Part shown: in pieces, positions 1-11,465 of the stretch
Layout of the letters: every line of letters begins with the position of its first letter
Position numbering within the stretch: the first letter of the stretch is position 1
Assembly: GCF_011397635.1 (NCBI RefSeq)
Contig: NC_064770.1
Coordinates: 8,146,826 to 8,210,825 of the forward strand
DNA length: 64,000 bases
Source of the DNA: Epinephelus fuscoguttatus
Taxonomy: Eukaryota; Chordata; Actinopteri; Perciformes; Serranidae
Reading direction: 5' to 3'
The notes under the pieces: model-generated
Databases searched by the model: none
Seen by the model: only the letters and a program-made list of their open reading frames with translations
Told to the model about the DNA's origin: nothing
Translations under genes and position numbers: made by a program

Positions 1-451
1 AATGACATAATATATAAGAGTAATACAGTCGGAAAACGTTTTTATACTTTAATTTATTTTCTAATAATACTTAAATATTTATATTGAAGTAACAATTTCA
101 ATGCAGGACATTACATGTAACAGAGTATTTTCACAGTGTGGCATGAGTATCGTTACTTAGTTTAAGAATACGATTACTTCATCCACCACTGCATATTGGT
201 AGTGTTAAGCTATGTGAAAAACAGATACTAACGTCTTCAATGTAACGTACAATATACAAACCATAATAAAGCTGTTAACATTAAGTGTGTTGAAAAAGTA
301 AGATAAAAGTGGTCAGAGCCTAAAATCAAACTAATCATATCACAGGACTCAGGGTATCACCGGCTCGGTGTCTACGTGACAAGCTGCACTCATGCTGCAA
401 GTTGCGGTTAGCTCATGTTAGCTTAGCTTCAAAAGCTACATTGCCAATTAC

Positions 452-580
452 CTTCACGGTGCGTTGTGACACGTCAAAAGTCTGGTGATAGTCGTGTTTT
501 ATCCAGTCTATTGAATCCTTCAGTTCGGGTCTGGCGCTCCGTTTCGCCTCTTTAATCCGCTTCTTACTTTTATGGTTCAT
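452..580 (-). CDS. jmjd6: jmjd6, first coding exon (gene continues off the left edge)
   Basis: JMJD6 is a nuclear JmjC-domain, Fe(II)/2-oxoglutarate-dependent oxygenase (lysyl hydroxylase acting on splicing regulators; arginine demethylation has also been claimed). Only the N-terminal 43 codons are here. The start codon is the CAT at 578-580 read on the minus strand. The peptide begins [20 protein letters not shown], nearly identical to the N-terminus of vertebrate JMJD6, a basic segment ahead of the catalytic jelly roll. The exon ends in phase 0 at 452 followed by a consensus donor (GTAATT on the minus strand). The JmjC domain with its iron ligands lies on exons outside the window, and positions 1-451 are intron. 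Its divergent neighbour is mettl23, as in mammals, which supports the call independently of the short match. Confidence 0.93.
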
Positions 581-1162
581 TCCTCCTCTGAGTGTTACCG
601 CTGCTCAGCTAGCTATCGAGCTAACACGGGGGCTACTACAGATACACATTCACTAGCCTGAACTGATACCCGGCTAGCTGCGCTCTACCGACAGTCTCAC
701 CTTATGTATTTGATAAGAAAAGAAAACTACAAGTCGGTTAATGTGTTAAACACGTTTTCAAATATGTACAAACAAATGTGAGAAGATTTAAGAAATATGC
801 CCGCACTGAACAGTTTGATAAATAGCTAACAAGAAAGGCTTGCCTTGCTCAATGCTTAGGCAACTGATTGACAAACTGTAATGCCCGCCCCTTTTACAGA
901 GTAGAACGTTAATTGGCTACAGTGTCCGCAAGAGCAAAACGTTGATTGGATGAAATGTAGAATAAGCCTTCCCGCCAGGCATTTACGCTGATTTGATTGG
1001 CTGTGAAAGCGTCCTTCTTGTGTTGTGGTCGATGCGGAAATAGACATCTGTAAGCATGGCAGTTCGTAATAACCTATTAATACAAATATCAATGAAATTG
1101 CTTTCTACGAATTTTTCATAATAGGCGATGAAGTTATGTGATTACATTTTTTACTTACCCGC
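581..1162. promoter_or_regulatory. Bidirectional jmjd6/mettl23 promoter region
   Basis: This 582-base gap separates the two divergent start codons. On the plus strand it contains three ATTGG pentamers, inverted CCAAT boxes, at 912-916, 945-949 and 996-1000. No TATA box stands out at a fixed distance from either start. Clustered CCAAT boxes, bound by NF-Y, are usual in divergent housekeeping promoters. That the two genes share it is inferred from geometry; transcription starts cannot be read from sequence alone. Confidence 0.7.
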
Positions 1163-3112
1163 ATGATGGATCCCAGTGGAACCGAAACACCTTGCATAGC
1201 TTGCAAAGATTTCACGTTTGAAGACAAGAAAAACACACAGGAGTCACTTTCCGTTTCCATACCTGAGGTGTGTTTGAGTTTTTAAATATATCATTATAGT
1301 TCATGTACAGCAGTTCTTTATAGACTGCTTTGTGAAAGTGACTTCAGCTTACGCCATAAATTAGTCGCCGTCCTGGTGCCATGTTGTGCTGTTTTAGAAT
1401 CAAGTTGCTAACGCGTGAAAAATATGTGAATTTAAGATAACACTATGTATGTAAATGATATGCACTGGTTAGAAGAACAAACACAGGGCGGGTATGGTAC
1501 ATTAGAGCCCTCCCCTTCATTCGGCATACATCCAGTAATAAGATGTGATTATTTAAATAAAATGTGAACGTAGATAACTGCCATGCCTCTTATGGGTAAT
1601 TGAAATTAACCGTGGGTGTATAATTGGTTTGTACCTGCTACAACAATGAAGAGATTTTAACTTTAGACTCATGTCTTCAATTCGGCATACATCTAGTACC
1701 AAATTTGTCTTTTTATGATGAAAAAAAAACAAAACTGAACTAATATAACTAGATTGCTTCAACAGAGCCACCAGTCAGAATACGATGCAAACACAATGTA
1801 CAGTGAAACAACATAGTTCATGTTGGATGATGTAGATGCCAATCTTTAGAGGACCTTAAATAATCTGTTCAATTAATCAAATGTCTGTCTTAAACTAGTC
1901 TGGCACATTTGATATGCAGGCATCATTAAAAAGATGAATATAGGAGTTATGTTTTGTTATTATTCACTATTTCTTGTTAACTAGCAGTTTATTTGCGTTC
2001 TGCACTCTTAGGTTCTTGATCCACAATATGGAATGTATGTGTGGCCGTGTGCAGTGGTGCTGGCTCAGTATCTATGGACACAAAGAGAAGAGCTGATACA
2101 CAAGACAGTGCTGGAGGTAAGAAGGAAAGTTTCATTTCACATTTCGGATCTGAGACTGAGCTGCCATCTTGGAAAAACTTTCTGAGGTCTCCCTCCCTCT
2201 CTCTCCCTCTCTCTCTCTCTCTCTTTACACAGCTTGGTGCAGGTGTGAGTCTACCAGGTGTGGTGGCTGCCAGGTGCGGTGCAAAGGTGATCTTGTCTGA
2301 CAATGCTAAGACTCCACTGTGTCTGGAGAACTGCAGGCGCAGCTGTGAAGCCAATACCCTCCATGATGTGGGAGTGTTGGGCATCACCTGGGGGGAAGTC
2401 TCACCTGATCTTGTTCTGCTTCCTAAACTGGACATCATCTTGGGATCAGACGTCTTCTATGAGCCACAGGGTTGGTTCCATATACTTGTGGCCTTGTAGT
2501 AAAATATGTCAACCTGAGTGACTAAGCGTTTGTACCCTGTTTCAGATTTTGAAGATGTCCTCCTGACTGTTGTTTTTCTTCTAAGAAAAAACCCCAGAGC
2601 TCAGTTCTGGACCACGTACCAGGAGAGAAGGTGCTGAAAAAATACAATCATATCACACTTTTTAAAATACATTTTGAATAAGTGCCGTACTTAAGTACAA
2701 ATTTGAGATACTTGGAATTTACTTTTTTCATGCCACTTTATACCTCCACTGTACTTCATTTATCTGACAGCTTTAGTTTCTTCACAAATTGAGATTTTTG
2801 CACACAAAACATATGAAGAGTTTATAGAATATGATGTTTCATTGTAAATTAAAATACCCAACAGTTTTTTAACCTTGACGTTTGTGGTTTGTATCACTGC
2901 CTGTGTTTTAACCTTCCAACTTCTCCTCTTCGGTTCTCAGTGCCGACTGGTCGATTGAAGCGTTGCTCCACAGGTGGAAGCTGAACTGTGTCGACATTCA
3001 GCTGGAAACATTTGATGCAGATAAAGCTGAGCTGGCTGGATCGACTCTTCCAGGAAACAAAAGCATTCTCATGATGATCATCACACTGAAGACAGAGGAT
3101 GCTGGACTATAA
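1163..3112 (+). CDS. mettl23: mettl23, complete five-exon methyltransferase gene
   Basis: METTL23 is a class-I SAM-dependent methyltransferase of the METTL21/23 family; the mammalian protein has been linked to histone arginine methylation. I place coding exons at 1163-1267, 2012-2116, 2233-2470, 2546-2630 and 2941-3112. All junctions are GT-AG and the joined frame is open for 234 codons. Visible family motifs are the MYVWPCAVVLAQYLW segment in exon 2, the SAM-binding glycine motif LGAGVSLPG (joined to the end of exon 2) at the start of exon 3, and DIILGSDVFYEP at the end of exon 3. Exon 5 begins ADWSIEALL and ends in TAA at 3110-3112. The start in exon 1 is the first of two adjacent ATGs (1163 and 1166); either may be used. 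Length fits the family once the N-terminal extension before the MYVWP methionine is counted. Exon 3 follows a CT microsatellite that forms its polypyrimidine tract. Confidence 0.95.
2190..2226 (+). repeat. CT-rich microsatellite ending at the mettl23 exon 3 acceptor
   Basis: A run of CT and CCCT units ends a few bases before the AG acceptor at 2231-2232. It supplies the polypyrimidine tract of mettl23 intron 2, so repeat-length variation here would alter a functional splice signal. Confidence 0.85.
2676..2869 (-). repeat. Relic of a common teleost hAT-type MITE in mettl23 intron 4
   Basis: The sequence runs through 'acttaagtac', 'ccactgtactt' and 'atttatctgacagctttag'. This is the inner part of a very common fish MITE whose intact ends begin CAGTGGTGGAAAGTAACTAA. 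Neither end is preserved. The family assignment is from memory of the repeat. Shorter related pieces lie near 3590-3716, 10883-11146, 23319-24195, 42470-42770 and 43660-43800. Confidence 0.6.
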
Positions 3113-3342
3113 ACGTTTCCCCAGAGGAAATAACAAGATGTTGATCACATTATCCAGACTGGTCTGTTTGACATCAAACTCAGGAAAAACTAGATTAGTT
3201 GTATCAACAGTGTTTAACTGTTGTGAGTGATTACAGGGATAAGAAAATGTCTTTGTCATAGAAAAACATAGAGAGAGTAATATAAGACATTATTAAACAT
3301 GTGGGCCTATAGTTCTAAAGAAAAGTCACATTTCATACATTT

Positions 3343-3348
3343 AATAAA
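3343..3348 (+). terminator. Probable mettl23 polyadenylation signal
   Basis: AATAAA lies 231 bases after the mettl23 stop codon, followed within 20 bases by a T/G-containing stretch. It is the first canonical hexamer downstream of the gene. Confidence 0.65.
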
Positions 3349-6300
3349 AGTGTGTTTAAAAAAAATCCAGATTAAAGTGTTTTGAATGGAAACTTGAGAA
3401 TGTTATGAAATATCACCCTGCATGAGTATTTTAAACACACTTATAGTTCAGCTTTTATTTGGCACATCTGCAACATTTATATTCTGTCTTAAAAGGTGTA
3501 TTTTCTCTTGTGACCACCAGAGAGCAGCATCTCATTAAACAACTGCAGAGCACTCATCAGCTCACATGTGACAGGCGCAGTAGTGTATGTCAGAATGGTT
3601 TTCAGATACTTTACTATTTCCATCTAATGCTACCTTATACTTATGTTTTACTATATTTCAGAGGGAAATATTGTACTTTTTACTCCAATGCATTTAGTTA
3701 GCAGCTGCTGCCATATTTAACACACTGTTAAAGAAGGATCCAGGGCCCCCTTGTTATGTCCCAGAGGTCTGTGAGTTCTGTTTTACCAAGTTTTACCAAA
3801 GAGACATTTCACCTCTAAATGTCTTACATGGTTTCTGTTCGATAACTACCCATTAATTATCTCACAACCCCTCAGACAGCCTGTTCTCATTCCTAGGGCA
3901 TCAAATATAGCAGCTTGGTCAGTGGCCATTAGCATCTGATTCTGAAGCACAAGACACCTGTTAGCTTCTGTATGAGAGATACCGAGCTTTCAGCTAACTC
4001 AATTTAAACACATCTGCAACAATGACATAGTATAAAGAGTGAGAAAGTCGTGGGAGGTAGGGAAGGAGTGGTGGTGGATGGGTCAAACAAGCAAGAATTT
4101 TAGGTTCTTACAGAAAATAACCTCTGTGGCAAACATAAGTTTATGATCCCTACACATTTGGTTCAGCAAGATAATCTTTACCACTTTCATGATTTGATTT
4201 GAAATGTAAATGCAATTATCAGAGGTAAAGAGCTAGCGTTAGGCTATAAACGAACTAAACTACAGATGCATGACTTCAATTTTGCTACCACAACGAAGCT
4301 GTGAAGCCATGTTCACTGTGATGATGTATGTAGTTTCATTTAGCCACTTGTTAGCAACCATTTTTTATGACATTCAAAAGCCTTGAAATTCATGAGAGGG
4401 GTATTAACTGATGTATCTTGGGTGGTAGTGGGAACGTGTTACGTGATTTTGGAGATTTTTAAAGAAAATATGCCTTTTAAACCCACCTGCCAGTTTTGGG
4501 GTTCTGAGGACATTTAAAATAAATACATGACACGACTATTAAAGGTTAAATGGCACACCCCTGAGCCAAATCAAAAAACATACCTCCCTACCCAGTGCTT
4601 AAAAAATAATTTGGAGTGCCTCCCCCGTTTTGCACCTACCACTCCACTCTCATACATAATAAGCAGGCCCTAATAAGGACACACAGAATCAGATATCAGT
4701 CACAGGAGACATTTTACTGCACATGTTCTGTTACTGCATGAAGCTGAGAATACTTCTGTACTTACACTGCTGACAATTTTAGTAAACAGTACTGCTGTAT
4801 TTAAGTAGGTGATGAAAAATATTTGCACTTTCAGGCCAGGTCTGTAAATCTCCATTGTCTTTTTTAAAATGTATTTTATTACAGACACAGGTGACTGGAA
4901 ACACACTCCATAAAACACAGGAGGCAAGTTTAGCCAAGTGGTTCCCGACCATGGGGTGGGGAACCTACAAAGGGTCACCAGATAAATCTGAGGTGTCTGG
5001 AAGTGTTTAATGTGAGAGAGAGGAAGAAGAAACTAAAATGATTCTTGAATCTGTTTTCAGTGTTTGCATTTTTCTCCTATCTTTAATTTTATTTTAAATT
5101 ACTGGATCATTAGAACAGTCACACACACCCTATTTGATTTATTGACCTCTGTCAACAGTGGTGTCTTTATGAGGTATCAGCTGGTTGGTTTGTTTGTTAT
5201 ATCTCAAATCATCACGAGTGGAGGCCAGGTCAGCGCCTGACATTCCGCTGACTCCTGTTATCTTAACAAGATAACTGACAATAAAATGGTGTTTACAAGA
5301 GTCAGTTTATTTAATTTTGAGGGTCAGCTGTCTGTCGTGTAACTCAGATGGCTGGCTGAATTTTTCGATGAAGTGTAACATTTGTGTTGAGTGTTTCAGG
5401 GAAAGGATGTTGAGGGCCGCTTTTGTTTTCCATTTTTATGAATGATTTACTCATTCATTTTAAATTATAGCATCACTGCAATGTGTGCAGATGACGCCAC
5501 CATATACTGAGTCTTAAATAAGGCTTTAAAGCAGGAACGCTTTAGGGAAAATCTAGCCTGGCGGTGCTGTCAGAGACTCACCCTACAGTGATGTTATATT
5601 AAATGTTAAACAAAATTCTGAATAGAATAATTTGAATCGAGCACTTATTAACAATAATTTAACCCAATTTTATAGCATTATTAATAACAGTACAACAACA
5701 AAGCAAACTGTTGTGTAAAACAGCACACAGCAGGGGCTGACTCAGGTTGACTCAACAGCAAGTTTTCTTTGTGTCAGGTGGTTTCAGACAAGTTGAAGTC
5801 ATTTTTCCTTGCTGTAAGACATGGTTGTTTACCTGTTTGTGGGGTTAACTCCCTATTAATAGACATAGTGTGCACATGTAATGGTTTGACCCCTGCCACT
5901 AGCTACCCCACCTTTCTGAATCCTGAGCTGAAAGTGAGTCCAACTCCATTGTGGTATGGAACATCATTATAACTGTACCAAAGATGCTGTGCTGAATGAT
6001 GAGGCTGGCTAGGGTGATTACTGGTCTTTATTGTTGGTGAAAGATTCTGACATCAGACACAATGAAACACAGATTACATAACCAGTTGTCAAAATATACC
6101 ACAATATTTGATATTGAACTGATCAGCATATCAAATAACAACAGATGATACAGCTTAACATTAAGTATCAAATCTGCTAACACATTATATACAAATACAA
6201 AACCTTTCATCAAAACTGAAACATGACTTTCCAAACCCATAGAAGTAATACAGAGCTGACACATTTATTATATGCATATCTACAAAGAAGTCCCAGTTGC

Positions 6301-7374
6301 TTTTCGGCAAAATTTGCTGCTCGGTGATTGAGGAGAGAATGACTCCTTGATGAATGTGTCTGTGAAAACTTGAGGTAAGCTTTTCGTAGCAATCATCATA
6401 GTGAATTGTTACCCTTGTCATGTTTGGAGACAACATCATGGCTTTTTGTTTGCTCTGGCTGAAATAAATTATGTGAGAATGTCAGTCAAGTTTGATTACC
6501 TGCAGCCTGTAACGGCACAATAGCCTCTGCCTTAAGACTCATTTATACTCAATGTTAGCTACATATACAAATAAAGACGAAGCCTTCTGTCTGTACTCTG
6601 CGTTCTCCGTATTTGTGCACTTTTTCTGAAAGCTTACTGACTCCAGCCTAGCTGGTCTCAGTCCCAGGGCCTCAAAATACGCCGCCTGGGAAGTGTCCCT
6701 GGCGTCATTTTGTTAATGCCAGTGAGTCAATTCATGTGACTTAGCCTATTGTTATGTATTTGTTTATTAGAACAAGATGTTTTCTTTTCTCATTGTATTC
6801 TACTCTCAAAATGCTCCAGAAGGTTTCATTAGATTTGTGTATTAAAATCACTAAAGATTTTCTTCCAGGCAAGGATTCCCCCAGACCCCATACCTGATTT
6901 TTGTTTGCAGAATTTGCAGGTCTGTATATTTTCATACCAATTTCTAATCTTCATATATTAGAAAATAGGACATTGTGGTTACCTGGTATGTGTGGTATAC
7001 AGTAATTTCAGTAAAAACATTAAATTGGGAGTAGTCTCACAGTTTTAATTTTTTTTTTTTTTTTTTTGCTGAGGTTATTGTCTTAATATAGTTGCATTTC
7101 TACATGAAAAACACAGAAGTAAGGTTTTACTTTGGTAAATTTACATTTATGAATGTGAAACTTAGCAAATGATGAGAATAATGAGACTGATTAGAAAATA
7201 CTAAATAATAAGAAAAAATGAAAATAAAAAAACTATGAAAAATCAGATTTTTTTTAAACAATCAGAACAACACAAATAGTCTCATATCATGGGAAATATA
7301 AATCAGGTGACATAACTAAAATGTACAATGACAAAAACAAAACAAAACAAAAATGCCCTGAAAACCCTGTGAAG
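3349..7374. other. Intergenic, no gene recognised; scattered repeat relics
   Basis: No conserved reading frame or exon pattern was recognised. There is a hAT-type MITE piece near 3590-3716. Two short segments, near 3880-3930 and 6645-6720, share a 'CTCAttCC(t/c)AGGGC(a/c)TCAAA' type of motif and are probably fragments of one repeat family. A segment at 4930-4990 resembles the 'not precise GGTTC..GGGGTCACCAGATAAATCTGAGG' fish repeat. A T-run lies at 7050-7068. Frames up to 92 codons on the minus strand near 4700 and 6200 lack any recognisable motif. Confidence 0.5.
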
Positions 7375-7853
7375 TTATGGTGTGTTCAAACTATGAGCGA
7401 CACCGCAACAGTGTGACAGCTAGCTACATTATCGATCACTGAAGTGTTGCCCAAGCGCTGGTTAATGTATTTGTCATCACAGGTTTGTGTGTGTCTGCTA
7501 CCTCCCACAAAGCACCTCAAACGACTGTCATCTACAGTTTGTATATGGTCATAAAAATCAAGATCAGTGTCTGAGCCCCATTTTAACATCACATTTTGAT
7601 GATCCCCCAGTGCATCTCTGTGAGCAACACAATGCACATAGAGCTAGCTTAGCATAAAGTCAGCTAACTAAACCAAATAAAAACAAAAACTCATGACTGG
7701 CTGACGCTTCACTGCGCCATTAGAGTGCTGAAAAAAGCTGAACCCAGCTCAACTTTTATTTGTCATGCCCGTCAGCAGCAACAAGTATGAGGCTTTAGTC
7801 TGTCATGTCTTGTCATTAGTTGTCGTGTCGCTCATAGTGTGAACACAGCATTA
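7375..7853. mobile_element. MITE with inverted ends (GTGTTCA-type)
   Basis: The left end reads tggtgtgttcaaactatgag (7378-7397) and continues cgacacc. The right end, reverse-complemented, reads atgctgtgttcacactatga and continues gcgacac. This is an inverted repeat of roughly 27 bases with a few mismatches, about 480 bases apart. There is no coding capacity. It is non-autonomous; the superfamily is uncertain, but the (T)AATGCTG(Y)GTTCA terminus is shared with the MITE at 9477-9922. Confidence 0.7.
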
Positions 7854-8796
7854 AAGATAAACCCTTAAGTCCCGAGATAGAATATCCAGATGCAATTTAA
7901 TATCAAAGTACAATACATAGTCCAAACTCTCCACCAGAATATAATCAGATAATTTGACCAAAAACAGATAAACAGATGAATCAAATTCAAAGTCCATGAA
8001 AAATGGTGGTCATAAACATTTAACCATGTTTCACCACAGCCAATTGTGATCTGTAAGATGACAAGAAAGAGGGCCTAATATGTTTTAATTTACTAATGTA
8101 TATTGAACAGTGGGAGTAAATAACCTATTAGAGCAGCGGTTTAGTATGTCCCAATACATAGTATGCCAAATGCAGCATGCCAAAAATACCAGGACGTCCT
8201 GCTATTGATGTCCAGTTGCATATTGCAGTTTGCAAGCCAGCATACTTTTTATACCAAAGATAAGTGACAGACAGTGCTCTTGGAGGAAAGACACAAAAAT
8301 AATATTTATCGGTCAAGAAATAGGCCTATCACAACTCTGTTACATCAGCTGTTAAAATGTTTAGCCCCATGCTAACATTTGCACTTGCTAAATTTAGTTT
8401 TATCACTAACTTAAAACAGCTTGCAGGTCACAAACAAGTTGTTAGTTGTGATTAAATATTTACAGACATAACTTTAGAGTAAAAGAATTAATATGGTCGA
8501 CACATCTGACTTGAAACTTGATAAAATTTTAAATTAAGGTTAAGTTACAGTTCCTAAAATAACACAATAAGCCTCAAATTATGAAACATAATGCTAATAA
8601 CATTTGTTTAAAAATGTTAATAGCATCAGTTAGCTTAACATCATTTCCCTCTCATTATAAACTGTATGAATGACTCTGAGATTTATGTGTGAGCCTCTAC
8701 AGCAGGCGTTTTGGGCAGTTATGCTAGCTTGTGATAGTTAATCGTCATAGTTAATTGCTCAGGGTTGGACAGCACTGCAAATGTTTCCTAGCAGTA

Positions 8797-9236
8797 GTGT
8801 GACAAACCCATTCTCATTCTGAACTCGTCAAATCAGTTGCTTTGTAAGTGACCTGGGTGCTGGGAGGGGAGGTGCATAGGTCCAACAAACCTCAGACTTT
8901 CACCCAGGGTGAATGTTGGCCAAACCATGATGTTTTTTCCAAACGTAAAATGTGCTGATGTTGCACTAGGAATTAGACATAAATACAAGGTGTTTTACAG
9001 ATGCTGTAAGTTTATTTTTAAAAAGACTCCATGCATCTAACAAGCAGACACTATACATTTCCTGAAACAAGAGTGTATTTTGAAAAGACACAATGCATGT
9101 CAATTGACACGTTGTTCCGAAATGTCAACAAGAGATGCAGAAGGATACCTAGGGCGTCATATGTAGACCTGAAAGTCCACAGATAAAGCAACGATATTTG
9201 ACGAGTTGGGATGAGAACGCGTTGGTCTGACACATC
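8797..9236. mobile_element. MITE with inverted ends (GAACTCGTCAAAT-type)
   Basis: The left end (about 8797-8833) contains 'tgacaaacccattctcattc' then 'tgaactcgtcaaat'. The reverse complement of the right end (about 9200-9236) contains 'tgtcagaccaacgcgttctc' then 'atcccaactcgtcaaat'. The ends are imperfect inverted repeats about 440 bases apart. No transposase; an inner minus-strand frame of 60 codons is not recognisable. Confidence 0.65.
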
Positions 9237-9476
9237 ATTGAAGTCTTTACTGGCTTTAGTTTTAATAGTGCAACCTGATTTAGTAAATCCCTAGTTTAAA
9301 AGTAGTCAGAAGAATTTATTAACAGCTGCTGCAACAGAGTCCTGGGTTCTCTTAAGGAAAACCTTTAAGTGGTGTAAATGACTTAATGATATATCAGTGT
9401 GTGCATTTATTTTTCCCCTTATCTTTTAGACTAATATTGATTTGAATAGCCAAATAACCAGCTCCATTATGCTGCG

Positions 9477-9922
9477 CTCAAATGGAATCAGGAAGACTGT
9501 ATACAACAAAGTGGATATCATTTTAGTGGATGAGAGCAGGATGGTAAAATTAGGTGAGGTCAGCAGAGAATATCAGCAATGGTAACGGCAGATGGTTTTG
9601 CCGTCAAAGTTTTTGAACTTTTTGCTGTCCTCTGCAATGGAATTTACAATCGGATGTTACATAGCTGCTTCACACAGGGAGAAAACATTTGTGACCTGGA
9701 CAATTACTGGACATAACTACAAAAATTACATAAAGTAATGAACATAAAATAATTTTATTTAATATAATTTGGCCAGTTCTTTATAAAAAATAAAGCATTA
9801 CCATTGCAACATGTTGTCATGTGTTTTTTGTTTTGCCTTTCTGCCATTCCGAACTGTTTGTTTTTCCCGTGCCGTACAGATGGTGTTTTCTGGCTGCCTG
9901 ATTCCATGTGAACGCAGCATTA
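9477..9922. mobile_element. MITE with inverted ends (AATGCTGCGTTCACATGGAAT-type)
   Basis: The left end (9477-9502) reads attatgctgcgctcaaatgg then aatcagg. The reverse complement of the right end (9897-9922) reads ctaatgctgcgttcacatgg then aatcagg. That is roughly 24 matches in 27, ends about 445 bases apart. There is no transposase inside. Confidence 0.75.
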
Positions 9923-10021
9923 GGTCATTTGCCAGACTGATATAAATGCATAAACACATGAAATCATGTTATTTATAGCCTCTGACTTTGGCCTACACCT
10001 GCTCATAAGAACAGTGAAAAT

Positions 10022-11433
10022 TCATTGCATAACACATTTTTTAGCCTTAATGCGTTCTACCGTAACTATCCCTACACCCCCCATTACACCCCCCACTGCA
10101 GCTCCTGCTGCTGCTCCTGCTGTGGTTGCTAACCCAGCCCCAGCAAGGTATGATATTGCTCCTCCAACACCTGCTCCAGCCAAAGCAGAGCCACCAACAG
10201 AGAGCGAGATTTTCTTCCTAACATCAGGAGCGTTTGCTTCTTTTTGAGCATCTTGGAACATTTTGGTGGTGTAAAAGTTTCCTTTATTTTCCTGAACCAT
10301 GTAGTTGATCTTCTTCAGAAGCTCGGTGACTTGTGATGGACTGTGGTCTTCATTTTCAATAACATGACATCCCCCTTTACACTCTTCAACAAAGTTTTTA
10401 AGATTACCCTCGCCAATGAATTCTTCTATGGTTCTTGTAGCTCTCTGTAGTTCATTTCCATGGGTGAACAAAACCATACTGTAATCTACCATATTTTCAC
10501 CAAAGGTCTCCTTAATGATCTTCACCATGTCCTGTCCTTCATCTGTAAATGTTTCCAATTCCATGACAAACAGGAACACATGGGGACCAGGCTCAGCCAG
10601 TGAGACGCATTGCTTAATCTCTGCCATCACCTCCTTATCTTCTTTTTCTGCATGACACAGACCTGGAGTGTCGACAACAACCACGTTTTGTTGTCCGACC
10701 TTTACTTCTTCCTTCTGACATTTGTGTGTGTCAGTGATCAATAATTTTTGACTTTTAGAGGCAAGTTCCTCATCTTCCTCTGGGTACCTCAGGAGGGTGT
10801 TCATGACTGAAGTCTTCCCTGCTTGAACCTTCCCAACAAGTACAATCCTCAGCTGCTCTGCTGGAGAACATTACACAGACGTCAGTGGTGGGTGCAGTAA
10901 AAATAACAATTTTACTGAAGTAAAAGTACAAAAGTATTTCAATCAAAATATATTTAAAATACCAACAGGAAAACTACTCATTATGCAAAAATGGCCTATT
11001 TCAGGATAATAGAATGTAATATAATGTAATATTATTGGATTTTAACTGATGCATTGATGTGTTCATCACTTTAATGTTGCCGTTGGTAAAGATGGAGCTT
11101 ATTTTACTTCATATACTGCTGGGTAGATTGTGTATTGTGTTTTATCTTAAAGGGACTGTTTGCCCCCAAATCAAAAATATATCTTTTTTCTCTTTCCTGT
11201 AGTGCTATTTATCAGTCTAGATTGTTTTGGTGTGACTTAGCAAGTGTTGGAGATATTGGCCATAGAGATGTCTGCCTTCTATTGTTCGTATCCTTAAAAA
11301 AAAAAAGTTGGGTTTAAACCGGGTTAAGGCTCGTAATTACAGTTAAAGGAACGGACCAGGCTGTGCTCAGAAAATAGACATTGCTGTTGAGTTCTCCCGA
11401 GAAAAAAAAAAAAAAAAAAAAAAAAATTCTCTC

Positions 11434-11465
<32 letters not shown>

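Noticed and set aside
1989-2438. 149-codon minus-strand frame
   Set aside because: Antisense shadow of mettl23; no domain.
2041-2499. 152-codon plus-strand frame across mettl23 exons 2-3
   Set aside because: It reads through the CT microsatellite intron; splice sites and family homology show that exons 2 and 3 are separate and in another frame upstream.
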